Shown here piece by piece: positions 40,649 to 48,647 of a DNA stretch of 64,000 nucleotides. Under the pieces are notes generated by a model. That model saw only the letters and a program-made list of their open reading frames with translations. It was not told the DNA's origin and searched no databases. Location of the stretch: contig NZ_LT670844.1 in the NCBI RefSeq assembly GCF_900141755.1, positions 6,172,501-6,236,500 of the forward strand, read 5' to 3'. The translations under genes and the position numbers were made by a program. This DNA comes from Bradyrhizobium lablabi. GTDB taxonomy: Bacteria; Pseudomonadota; Alphaproteobacteria; Rhizobiales; Xanthobacteraceae. Numbering within the stretch: position 1 is the first letter of the stretch; each line of letters opens with the position of its first letter.

Positions 40649-42139
40649 TCATCGGAGTTCGGCTGGCCGGGCCGACTTTCGCAGGATCATGGCGGTCACC
40701 GCGTCAAGAATTCTGGTGATCGCGGTGCGCCGGTACGCCCAGCGCCTATCGGGGTCTGGCGGATTGACCACCATCGTCGCGTTGGCCTCGAACAACAAGA
40801 CATCGCCGCCCGGACCAAGCCCGAAATCGACGCCGGCATAATCGAGGCCGAGCAGATCACGTATCCGTTCGAGCGCCGCGACCGCTTTGTCCCCAAGCGT
40901 TGCCCGCATGTCTTCGAGAAAGCTCGCTTCCTCCAGGCGATGGTCCGGCTTGTCGGCCATGTCGGAGGTGAAATAATGCACCTTCCAGTCCCCCGATATC
41001 GCCAGATGCAAGGGATAGATCTCGCCTGCGATGATCATCACGCGGTATTTTCGCGCCTTGCCGTCTTTACCCCGGGCATCGAGGTATTCGATCACCAGAA
41101 GATCGTCTCCGGGAAGACTCGCCGCCGCTGCGGCTAATTCGGCCGCCGACGGAACCAGGATGAAGTTGCGACCCGTATGATAGCCGGGAGAACGCAGCAG
41201 CAGGGGAAACGTAAATCCGTCGCTGGCGACCGAACTGGCACCGTCCGGACCGGCTAGAATGTCGCGTGCGAGGGTAATGGTTCGCGGGGTCACGACGCCA
41301 TGTACGGCGCCGAGCCGTTGGGCATTGCCGATGCGGCCGGTTTTCATGACCGCGCCGGGATCGTTGATAACCGGCGCGCTTGTCCGCGCTGTCAGCCGCG
41401 CGGCCGCTTGCAGCGCAGGTTCGCAGAGGTCCGCATCCCCGATGGCATTGAAGATCAGTTGATGTGGCGGCAGCGCGAGCTGCGGGTCGAGATAGTCGGC
41501 GATAACCACAGACGTCAGGTAGACACGGTCGTCCAGGAACGACGCGGTCGGGATGTTGCCGCCGCCCGAGGAGACAAGTTGCAGCAGCGCGATCGGCGGC
41601 CTGGTCCCGCGATACGGCAACGTCGAAATGGCGTGACCGCCAAACCCCTTCTGGAAATGATGCCGCGCCCGGGCGCGCTCGCCGAGGTCCGAGAGCACGG
41701 CACCTAATCCTTGATGCGCCTGGGCGTGCTCCGGGTCGATCCGCAGGGCCGCTTCGTAGCGCTCGCGCGCTTCCGTGTGCCGGTTGGCGCGAAACAGCAG
41801 GTTTGCCAGGTTCACGTGTCCGATCGGATTTTGGGGATGGTGGGCGATCGCCTCCGAATAGACGCGGCAGGCGGCGTCGATAGCGCCCATCTGCGTCAAT
41901 AGCGCGCCGAATTCGTTGAGCGCGCTGAAATTTGCCGGCGCTCTGCGGAGGATATCGACAAAGGCGTGCTGGGCGTCCTGTCGCCGGTTGAGCGCGCCGA
42001 GCAGCACCGCGCGCTCAATTTCGGCGTCGATGGCATTCCCGGCGCTTCTGCGCGCGAGCAACTCCTCAAGCTGCCGCAGCCTTGATTCCTGCGCCAACCG
42101 GGGCGCCCAATCGCGATCGCTGCTGACAATGTCGGGCAC
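40649..42139 (-). CDS. TPR protein with C-terminal ATP-grasp-like domain (copy 1)
   Basis: A 496-residue cytoplasmic protein starting with GTG. Residues about 35-165 are TPR units (ALNEFGALLTQMGAIDAACRVYSEAIAHHP; GHVNLANLLFRANRHTEARERYEAALRIDPEHAQAHQGLGAVLSDLG). From about 180 on it has an ATP-grasp-like fold: SAPVINDPGAVMKTGR, FPLLLRSPGYHTGRNF (ATP-binding Arg), VIEYLDARGKDGKARKYRVMII, and the metal site GVDFGLGPGGDVLLFEANATMVV with Asp, Glu and Asn. It is homologous to the divergent gene at 42410 over both parts. A ligase acting on a carboxylate and an amine is the family chemistry; substrate unknown. Confidence 0.85.
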   Translation of the reverse strand: MPDIVSSDRDWAPRLAQESRLRQLEELLARRSAGNAIDAEIERAVLLGALNRRQDAQHAFVDILRRAPANFSALNEFGALLTQMGAIDAACRVYSEAIAHHPQNPIGHVNLANLLFRANRHTEARERYEAALRIDPEHAQAHQGLGAVLSDLGERARARHHFQKGFGGHAISTLPYRGTRPPIALLQLVSSGGGNIPTASFLDDRVYLTSVVIADYLDPQLALPPHQLIFNAIGDADLCEPALQAAARLTARTSAPVINDPGAVMKTGRIGNAQRLGAVHGVVTPRTITLARDILAGPDGASSVASDGFTFPLLLRSPGYHTGRNFILVPSAAELAAAAASLPGDDLLVIEYLDARGKDGKARKYRVMIIAGEIYPLHLAISGDWKVHYFTSDMADKPDHRLEEASFLEDMRATLGDKAVAALERIRDLLGLDYAGVDFGLGPGGDVLLFEANATMVVNPPDPDRRWAYRRTAITRILDAVTAMILRKSARPAELR

Positions 42140-42261
42140 GAGAGCTGCGTTCTGCTTCAGTCCGGTCGCGATGCGCGCAGGTTCGACGTAAGGGCATTCC
42201 TAGATGGCATTATCTGCTGATTCGTTCTACGCACCCGGAACTTTCGGTCGCGGATCCCGCC

Positions 42262-42277
42262 AATATTTCCAAATATT
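42262..42277. promoter_or_regulatory. palindrome between divergent TPR/ATP-grasp genes
   Basis: AATATTTCCAAATATT is a perfect inverted repeat (7-2-7) in the 270-base region between the two divergent paralogues. It is AT-rich against a GC-rich background and is a candidate operator for both. Confidence 0.45.
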
Positions 42278-42409
42278 TCCCGTCCCTGCGTTTGAAATAG
42301 TCGGAAGCAAATTTGCCGCTCGGGTGGTTTCCGGATAGCGACTGCTGAAAGATTTTGTTTAGCGGAAACCGACATGGTCGATTGGTGACACCCCCAACGA
42401 CGCGCAACA

Positions 42410-44116
42410 ATGACCGCACCCGCATCAGCCCGCTCTCACTTACGTGCCGCCGATAATGATGACTCCTTCGCCGCGCGGCAGCTGCGCATTGGGCTGCAGC
42501 ATTACGCCGCCGGTGGCATCAAAGAAGCGATTGCCGTCTATCAAATTGGTCTCGCCGCAGCCCAGAACGAACCGTCCGGGAATAGATCGATCGAGATTAT
42601 TTGGGAGCTGCATTCAAAGCTCGGCAATGCCTGCATGGTCCGCGGCGATCTCGAATTTGCCGCCGTAAACTATCGGGCCGCGCTGCGGTTGGCGCCTCAT
42701 TTGACGGATTGCTGGTGCAACCTCGGTAATGTGCACCTCCAGACCGGAACACCTTTGGATGCCATTGCGCTTTACGGTCAGGCATTGAAGCTAAATCCCG
42801 CTCATCGGCCGTCGCTCACCAACCTGGTTCAGGCCCTGATGGCGACGAACCAGTACCTTTTGACCAAGGGCCTGCTATCGGAGCTGGTCGGCGAGCGGCC
42901 GCAGGATGGCGAAATCCGAAAACAGCTCGGCAGGGTCCATTTCGAGCTGAACGACTTGGAATCGGCGCTGCAATGTTTTCGGCAGGCGGTCGTGCTCGAC
43001 CCACGCGATGCCGACAGCATGTATTGGATCGGCGGCATCAAACAGGCGCAGGGCGATTTCGCGGCCGCCGAAGCCGCCTATGCCGAAGCCGCGCGCATCC
43101 AACCTTTGATCCGGCGGCCGGCCGCAAAACTTCCCGCGGAATTTCGTGTGCTGGCGCTGTATGCCCCGTTCGCCGGCAATCTGCCGACCGGATATCTCTT
43201 CCAGGATGCTGCCTACGACGCCAATACACTCGCCCTGTTTGCCTCCAGCCAGTACGACGTCGAGCTTCTCGATCAGGACGTGGAGGTCGTCGTCAATTTG
43301 ATCTCCGATGCCGATCAGGCCGATGATGCGCTGTGGTCGTTGGCTGCTGATCTGGTCGGCCGGATTGGTAAGCCAGCCGTCAACCATCCGCTGGTGGTCC
43401 GCAAGACAACCCGAGACGCGGTTGCGGATCTCTTGAGGGGAATACCGGGTTGCCGTATCCCGAGGATTTGGCGTCAAAAGGCTGGCGCGGACCCTTCGAT
43501 CGAGACACTGCATGAGGCGCTTGCAGCTGCCTCCACCATTTTGGTTCGGCCCGTCGGAACGCATGGCGGCGATGAGTTTGAAAAGATCGACGGCCTCGCC
43601 GAACTCACCGCACTTCTCGCGCATCGCCCGGAGACCGACCGCTATTTCATCGAATACATCGACTACCGCTCAAGCGACGGTTATTTCCGGAAATATCGCT
43701 TCATCTTGGTGGATGGGCAGATCCTGCCTTACCATCTCGCGATAGCGGGCGAATGGAAGGTGCATCACGACAGCACCGACATGGCCGATCACGTCTGGAT
43801 GCAGCGCGAGGAGGAAGCGTTTCTGAGCAATCCCGCCACGGTTTTCAACGCTTCGCACTACCGGGCCCTGCGAGAAATCCACGCGCGCATCGGGCTTGAA
43901 TATTTTGGCGTCGATTGCGGGCTGGATGGTTCGGGGAATCTAGTTGTATTCGAGGCCAACGCCTCGATGCTGGTGCATGACCGCAACGAACAATTCCCTT
44001 ACAAGGCCCCGTTCGTGCTTCGTATCAAGACGGCGTTCGACGAGATGTTGCGGAAGCTCGCGATCGCAGGCGCTGCCAAGAGGGTTCGCGCAGCCAGTGG
44101 TCTCTCGAACATGTGA
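42410..44116 (+). CDS. TPR protein with C-terminal ATP-grasp-like domain (copy 2)
   Basis: A 568-residue cytoplasmic protein. TPR units fill residues about 20-230 (KLGNACMVRGDLEFAAVNYRAALRLAPHLTDCWCNLGNVHLQTG; YWIGGIKQAQGDFAAAEAAYAEAARIQP). The ATP-grasp-like part spans about 240-550: KPAVNHPLVVRKTTR, ILVRPVGTHGGDEFEKI, FIEYIDYRSSDGYFRKYRFILVDG, LPYHLAIAGEWKVHH, and the metal site GVDCGLDGSGNLVVFEANASMLV. It pairs with the divergent 496-residue gene, with which it shares RKYR, HLAI[SA]G[DE]WKVH, DMAD and FEANA motifs. Substrate unknown. Confidence 0.85.
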   Translation: MTAPASARSHLRAADNDDSFAARQLRIGLQHYAAGGIKEAIAVYQIGLAAAQNEPSGNRSIEIIWELHSKLGNACMVRGDLEFAAVNYRAALRLAPHLTDCWCNLGNVHLQTGTPLDAIALYGQALKLNPAHRPSLTNLVQALMATNQYLLTKGLLSELVGERPQDGEIRKQLGRVHFELNDLESALQCFRQAVVLDPRDADSMYWIGGIKQAQGDFAAAEAAYAEAARIQPLIRRPAAKLPAEFRVLALYAPFAGNLPTGYLFQDAAYDANTLALFASSQYDVELLDQDVEVVVNLISDADQADDALWSLAADLVGRIGKPAVNHPLVVRKTTRDAVADLLRGIPGCRIPRIWRQKAGADPSIETLHEALAAASTILVRPVGTHGGDEFEKIDGLAELTALLAHRPETDRYFIEYIDYRSSDGYFRKYRFILVDGQILPYHLAIAGEWKVHHDSTDMADHVWMQREEEAFLSNPATVFNASHYRALREIHARIGLEYFGVDCGLDGSGNLVVFEANASMLVHDRNEQFPYKAPFVLRIKTAFDEMLRKLAIAGAAKRVRAASGLSNM

Positions 44117-44119
44117 TGG

Positions 44120-44383
44120 CTATCTGCTGCTCCGGCGCGCGACAGCGACACCCAGCAGGAATGCGACAAAAAGGCTCGCCAGCGGCGCTTCTCTCGTAAC
44201 GGCGCTGATGGTCGCGAGCGGCTCGCCACGGCGCGCGGTCGCGATCGTCCGCGAAAGCCGGTCAACCGCGTCCTGCAATGCGGCGGTAAGTTCCGCGAGC
44301 GTGCGCGACACATCGGTCGCGGTGTCGATCGCGCGTTCCGCCATACCGGGCTGAGGTGTCGGTTGGGGTGTTTCGATATTCAC
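44120..44383 (-). CDS. small membrane protein, ElaB/DUF883-like
   Basis: An 87-residue protein with an N-terminal helical polar part (TATDVSRTLAELTAALQDAVDRLSRTIATARRGEP) and one C-terminal membrane helix (APLASLFVAFLLGVAVA) followed by RRSSR. This layout matches ElaB/YqjD-type inner-membrane proteins that can bind ribosomes in stationary phase; similarity in sequence is weak. It is convergent with the TPR/ATP-grasp gene. Confidence 0.6.
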   Translation of the reverse strand: MNIETPQPTPQPGMAERAIDTATDVSRTLAELTAALQDAVDRLSRTIATARRGEPLATISAVTREAPLASLFVAFLLGVAVARRSSR

Positions 44384-44425
44384 GATTGCCCTCGAAACTT
44401 GGATCGAAGCGCGATGAGGCCGCCG

Positions 44426-44491
44426 CCTTTGGCTATCCGCGCGTGCGCTTGTTTTTGAACAGCGGGTCGCAAGGACCTTTGGCTATCCGCG
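44426..44491. repeat. direct repeat pair CCTTTGGCTATCCGCG
   Basis: A 16-bp sequence occurs at 44426-44441 and again at 44476-44491, fifty bases apart, in the gap upstream of the small DUF883-like gene. It could be a duplicated binding site or a chance local duplication. Confidence 0.6.
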
Positions 44492-44700
44492 ACAGGCGCC
44501 GTGTTCAACGGCGGGAGGCGGCCTCCCGAAGCCAATGCGGTGGCCGGAATTTTGTTCCGTAGGAGAATTGCGCATTGACCCCGCGAAATTGCCGCGAAAC
44601 CCCGGGATAATCACCTGAAGGGCGAGCAGAGGGCTTGGCTCTGTCTTTTCCCAGACAGTCATCGCAGATATTTTATCTTGGTCACCTGAGAGGATTCGCC

Positions 44701-45666
44701 GTGGCTGATGCTTCCTTGAAGAAAATTGCCATACTCGGCGCTCCGATCGATATCGGCGCGTCGCAGCGCGGAACCCTGATGGGGCCCGCGGCGCTCCGGA
44801 CGGCGGGTCTCTTGACCCTGCTCGACGGGCTGGGCTTTGAGGTGAACGATTACGGCGACATCGCGATTGGCGACGTGGCTGATCTCGCCGATCCTCCGCC
44901 TGACACTGCCAGGCACTATCGGGAGATCCAGCGCTGGAGCCGGGCCTTGAGTGCGCGCAGCTATGAATTGGCGCGGTCCGGCGCCATTCCGATCTATCTC
45001 GGCGGCGACCACACGCTGTCGATGGGCTCGGTAAACGGGATCGCGCGTCATTGGCACGAGAGTGGTCGCGAGCTTTTTGTGCTGTGGCTCGACGCGCATG
45101 CCGATTACAACACGCCTGCGACCACCATTTCCGGCAACATGCACGGCATGTCGGCGGCATTTTTATGCGGCGAGCCCGGGCTGGATGGCCTGTTAGGCGG
45201 GGAGCCGCGCGCACCGATCGAGCCGGACCAGCTCGAACTGTTCGGCACACGCTCGATCGACAAGTTGGAAAAGGATCTGCTGCGTGAGCGCCGCATCAGC
45301 GTCGCCGACATGCGCCAGATTGATGAGTTCGGCGTCGGGGTCTTGATCCGCCGCGTCATCGATAAGGTGAAGGCGAGGGGTGGCGTGTTGCATGTCAGTT
45401 TCGACGTCGACTTTCTCGACCCGAGCTTGGCGCCTGGCGTCGGCACCACGGTGCCCGGTGGCGCCACCTATCGGGAGGCGCATCTTGTCATGGAGATGCT
45501 GCATGATTCAGGGCTAGTGCGGTCGGTCGACATCGTCGAGCTCAATCCCTTCCTCGACGAGCGGGGCCGTACCGCGCGCACCGCGGTGGAACTGATCGGC
45601 AGCCTGTTCGGTCAGCAGATCACCGACCGGCCAACCCCAAGCAATGCGATCGAACCGGACGGCTGA
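44701..45666 (+). CDS. rocF: arginase
   Basis: The 321-residue protein begins at GTG (MADASLKKIAILGAPIDIGA), with AGAGG upstream; the frame extends 22 codons more without a better start. Manganese ligands are all visible: H104 in GGDHTLSMG, D131, H133 and D135 in LDAHADYNTP, and D235 and D237 in SFDVDFLDP. The substrate-side HGMSAAFL and the C-terminal VELNPFLD match arginases rather than agmatinases. The reaction is arginine to ornithine plus urea in the cytoplasm. It is a single gene here. Confidence 0.93.
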   Translation: MADASLKKIAILGAPIDIGASQRGTLMGPAALRTAGLLTLLDGLGFEVNDYGDIAIGDVADLADPPPDTARHYREIQRWSRALSARSYELARSGAIPIYLGGDHTLSMGSVNGIARHWHESGRELFVLWLDAHADYNTPATTISGNMHGMSAAFLCGEPGLDGLLGGEPRAPIEPDQLELFGTRSIDKLEKDLLRERRISVADMRQIDEFGVGVLIRRVIDKVKARGGVLHVSFDVDFLDPSLAPGVGTTVPGGATYREAHLVMEMLHDSGLVRSVDIVELNPFLDERGRTARTAVELIGSLFGQQITDRPTPSNAIEPDG

Positions 45667-45748
45667 TTATCGGTTTATCAATTGACGGTGCAGATCGGCT
45701 GGGCCCAAAGTTTGTCAATGCTGCGGCGTAAATGGGTTCTCTCATTCT

Positions 45749-45844
45749 GTTGAAGAAACGGATTTACTGCCTCGCTCATCGTTGAAGGGACGAAGACACT
45801 GCCTTTCGTTCTGTTGAGGGGACGAAACCACTGCCGTTGTGCTA
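45749..45844. repeat. three 32-bp iterons upstream of the polysaccharide operon
   Basis: A 23-base motif starts at 45749, 45781 and 45813, exactly 32 bases apart. Its two ends, GTTGA and ACTGCC, are constant, with (A/G)GRGACGAA inside copies 2 and 3. Copies 2 and 3 agree at 20 of 23 bases; copy 1 agrees with copy 2 at 17. The nine-base spacers are pyrimidine-rich. A period of about three helical turns suggests cooperative binding of a regulator to one DNA face. Confidence 0.75.
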
Positions 45845-45936
45845 ATGCCGGAGCCAAGGGACGATCAACGAATTGTCCATGAGAATAACATTTGGAGGCT
45901 GCGCTCTCGGTGACGTCACTCATCCAGGAGCCAGTA

Positions 45937-47418
45937 ATGCCGGAAAACGTCGATCGCAGTTCTGCAAGAGAAACCGGGGCCGTTTCGCAAACTAATCGCC
46001 ATCCCATGATCCTCCGGGTTTCCTCGGTTGTGGTGGCAAGCATCCTTTCGCTTTTGATGCTGACGGCTGTCGTTCCGCCGATTGTTACCGATCAGTCTGA
46101 CAGGGCGGTGGTCGATGCTCCCGTTACATTATTGACGTCGCCCATCGACGGAGAAATCGACTCTGTGGCAATAACCCCCGGTCGCACGGTTGAAGCCGGT
46201 GACTCACTTGCGCAGATATCGAACGTTCGGTTGGATCGTGGAACTCTGATTTCGCTTGAGGAAAAGGCTGCAGAGGCGCGTGAAAAACTGGCTGCTGCGC
46301 AAGGAAACAGAGACTCGGATCGCGCATATCTGAAATCGCTCGATTCCGAGATCGCGAACCAGATCGAACAGCTTAAAGCACTATTTCAGTCGCAGATCGT
46401 GGAACTGCGTGCGCGGGTGTCGCAATCGGAGTCTCTAAGCGCGGAAAAGAAAGCCCTGGTTGATCGGCAGTCCGATATGGTTTCGCGCGACGCCGCGAGC
46501 ATTTATATGCTCAAGCCCACCACCCAGCAGTATTCAGCCGCGCTTCATAACGCGGATGCCGAAAACGCGAAACTCAATCAGAAGATTGCACAGCTCGATG
46601 CCCTCGAAAAAGGCATTTATGTGGGAGACGATCTCGTAGCAATCGGTACCCTCGTCCAGAAGCGGCGGGACATCGATTTGGATGAAAAAAGAATGGAAAT
46701 CGAGGCAAAGGAACTTTCCGCGGTTTTGCAAGATCACGAGCGTCTCATAGCTGCCGAGCGAAACAGGTTGGAGACTTTGGCCGAAGCCAATATCCGGGTC
46801 ACCACAGCGGGAAAAATACTGAACGTTGGTGCCGCGCCCGGCCGGCATGTGAATGCAGGGGACACGGTTGCGTCGCTTGTCGATTGCGACAAACGCTTTG
46901 TTGTAGCGATTTTTTCGTATCGGCAGGGCCAGAGCATGAAGGTTGGCACGCGTGTCCGCGTCGACGGCGTCTCTTTCGGGTCGGGCATCGTGACGGCTGT
47001 GTTGCCTAAGACCAGCGACAAGATCGACGACCGCTTCGCCGTCCCTTTCCCGCAGACGGAGCGGCGCGAACTATATGCGATCATCGCGCCTGACATTCGG
47101 ACCGATGGCACGATCCACCCGGAAGCCGCAGTTCAGCACGAACAGCCGACATCCTGTAACGTTGGTCAGTGGGTAACGGTAACCAAGGATGACGGTATCG
47201 TTCCTTCCATGTCGGTTACCTGGCGCCGTTTAGAAACGCTTATGACTTCGTGGAGCGACAAGAAAGATCCTCTCCAGCCGAACGACCGCAACGAAACGCG
47301 ACGTGAAACAGGGCGCTCCATGCTTGCATCGGCATTCCGCTCGGCCTCGCAAGCGGCACGTCAGTCTGCCGATCTGGGAGGTTGGGCGCCGCGGACGGAC
47401 GCTGTCGTCTCTCGATGA
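45937..47418 (+). CDS. HlyD/Alg44-like periplasmic adaptor protein
   Basis: A 493-residue protein starting at MPENVDRSSARETG, with CAGGAG upstream. One membrane helix (about 26-48: VSSVVVASILSLLMLTAVV) anchors it to the inner membrane. Two half lipoyl motifs flank a long coiled coil: TSPIDGEIDSVAITPGRTVEAGDSLAQI (about 72-100) and TTAGKILNVGAAPGRHVNAGDTVASLV (about 290-315). The beta-barrel follows. It overlaps the next gene by four bases (ATGA). Together with a GT2 synthase two genes on, it resembles adaptor proteins of beta-glucan or alginate export systems (BgsB- or Alg44-like). Confidence 0.85.
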   Translation: MPENVDRSSARETGAVSQTNRHPMILRVSSVVVASILSLLMLTAVVPPIVTDQSDRAVVDAPVTLLTSPIDGEIDSVAITPGRTVEAGDSLAQISNVRLDRGTLISLEEKAAEAREKLAAAQGNRDSDRAYLKSLDSEIANQIEQLKALFQSQIVELRARVSQSESLSAEKKALVDRQSDMVSRDAASIYMLKPTTQQYSAALHNADAENAKLNQKIAQLDALEKGIYVGDDLVAIGTLVQKRRDIDLDEKRMEIEAKELSAVLQDHERLIAAERNRLETLAEANIRVTTAGKILNVGAAPGRHVNAGDTVASLVDCDKRFVVAIFSYRQGQSMKVGTRVRVDGVSFGSGIVTAVLPKTSDKIDDRFAVPFPQTERRELYAIIAPDIRTDGTIHPEAAVQHEQPTSCNVGQWVTVTKDDGIVPSMSVTWRRLETLMTSWSDKKDPLQPNDRNETRRETGRSMLASAFRSASQAARQSADLGGWAPRTDAVVSR

Positions 47419-48647
47419 AACGATCACTTGTCACCATCCTTTGCATCGCGACGATGAGCAGTTCCGCGGCTGCAGGCGGCGGCCCGGAATTGCGGCAGAC
47501 ACGCTATTGCGCGCCGTTGGCTGACGCAGTCACCTCGCAGGCGGCCGGTGCTAACGCGGTTTTTGTCCGCAGCTACGAGCACGGAGAAAACGAAAGCAGC
47601 TTGCCCGCGGGTCTGGCCTCGACGGCTTTTGTCTACGATAACGCGCTCGCCGTGATCGCCCTGGTTGCATGCGGAAACGTGCCCAGCGCAACCATCATCG
47701 GCAATGCCTTGAGCCTCGCGGCCCGCAACGACCGCAGCTTTCCGGATGGCCGCATTCGCAACGCCTATCGCGCAGGGCCCGCGGGCGAAGGAGCTCCGGC
47801 ATTGCCGGGTTGGTGGGATGACAAACAAAAGATTTGGGCTGAAGACCCGGCGCAGGATGGCACCTCAACAGGCAACGTTGCCTGGGCGGCGCTGGCGCTG
47901 CTAACGCTGCATCAAGCAACCAAACAGGAATCCTTCCTGGCGGACGCCGAGCACCTGATCGATTGGGTGATTGCGAATGTATCCTCCGGCAGCGGATTCC
48001 GCGGAGGATTCCACGGTTACGATCCGCAGCAGGTGCCGCTCACCTGGATATCGACCGAACATAATGTCGATGTGTATGCGGCAGCCACCTGGCTGTTCCG
48101 TCTGACCGGCGAGCAAAAATATGCGGATGCCGCGTCTCAGGCCCGGCGATTTCTCGACCGAGCCTTCGATGCGGATCATTTCCTGCTGGGAACCAAACCC
48201 GACGGCAGCCTTGCGGACAGCGGGATGCTCGCATTGGACGTGCAGCTATGGCCTTGGATGGCAGTCCTGGATGCGCCCGCGCGATGGCGATCGGCCCTCA
48301 ATTTTGCCGCGACACACCTGGCCGTGAAGGATGGCTTCGACTTTAACGGTGACCGGGACGGTCTTTGGGTCGAAGGGACCGCGCAGGCGTCGTTGGCCTA
48401 CCGGATCGCCGGCGATCCTCACCGCAGCGCGCAATTGCTGACGACACTGGAGGCCGAGCGAACACCATCCGGCTTACTCAACGCAACCCGAGAGGCGCGT
48501 GTGTCAACGGGTCTTTCGATCGACCCAACGGGGACAGGGAAAGAAGCGGACTTCTTTTACTTCAGGCGCCCGCATCTGGGGGCGACCGCATGGGTAACGC
48601 TGGCGGCACTGGGGTGGAATCCATTTACCGGCCGAAAGGTGAACTGA
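47415..48647 (+). CDS. exported six-hairpin (alpha/alpha toroid) glycosidase-like protein
   Basis: A 410-residue protein with signal peptide MKRSLVTILCIATMSSSAAAG. The mature chain shows repeated helix pairs of a toroid fold: TGNVAWAALALLTLHQAT, DVYAAATWLFRLTGEQKYADAA, MLALDVQLWPWMAVLDAP, and VEGTAQASLAYRIAGDP. Possible catalytic acids are in RNAYRAGP and WIEG-like WVEGTAQ. No GH family could be assigned confidently. It lies between the adaptor and the synthase gene with overlaps at both ends, so it probably trims or processes the polymer in the periplasm. Confidence 0.78.
   Translation: MKRSLVTILCIATMSSSAAAGGGPELRQTRYCAPLADAVTSQAAGANAVFVRSYEHGENESSLPAGLASTAFVYDNALAVIALVACGNVPSATIIGNALSLAARNDRSFPDGRIRNAYRAGPAGEGAPALPGWWDDKQKIWAEDPAQDGTSTGNVAWAALALLTLHQATKQESFLADAEHLIDWVIANVSSGSGFRGGFHGYDPQQVPLTWISTEHNVDVYAAATWLFRLTGEQKYADAASQARRFLDRAFDADHFLLGTKPDGSLADSGMLALDVQLWPWMAVLDAPARWRSALNFAATHLAVKDGFDFNGDRDGLWVEGTAQASLAYRIAGDPHRSAQLLTTLEAERTPSGLLNATREARVSTGLSIDPTGTGKEADFFYFRRPHLGATAWVTLAALGWNPFTGRKVN

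Noticed and set aside
48365..48646. Upstream extension of the GT2 synthase frame.
   Set aside because: It lies inside the toroid gene in another frame; the TGATG overlap at 48645-48649 is the normal start.
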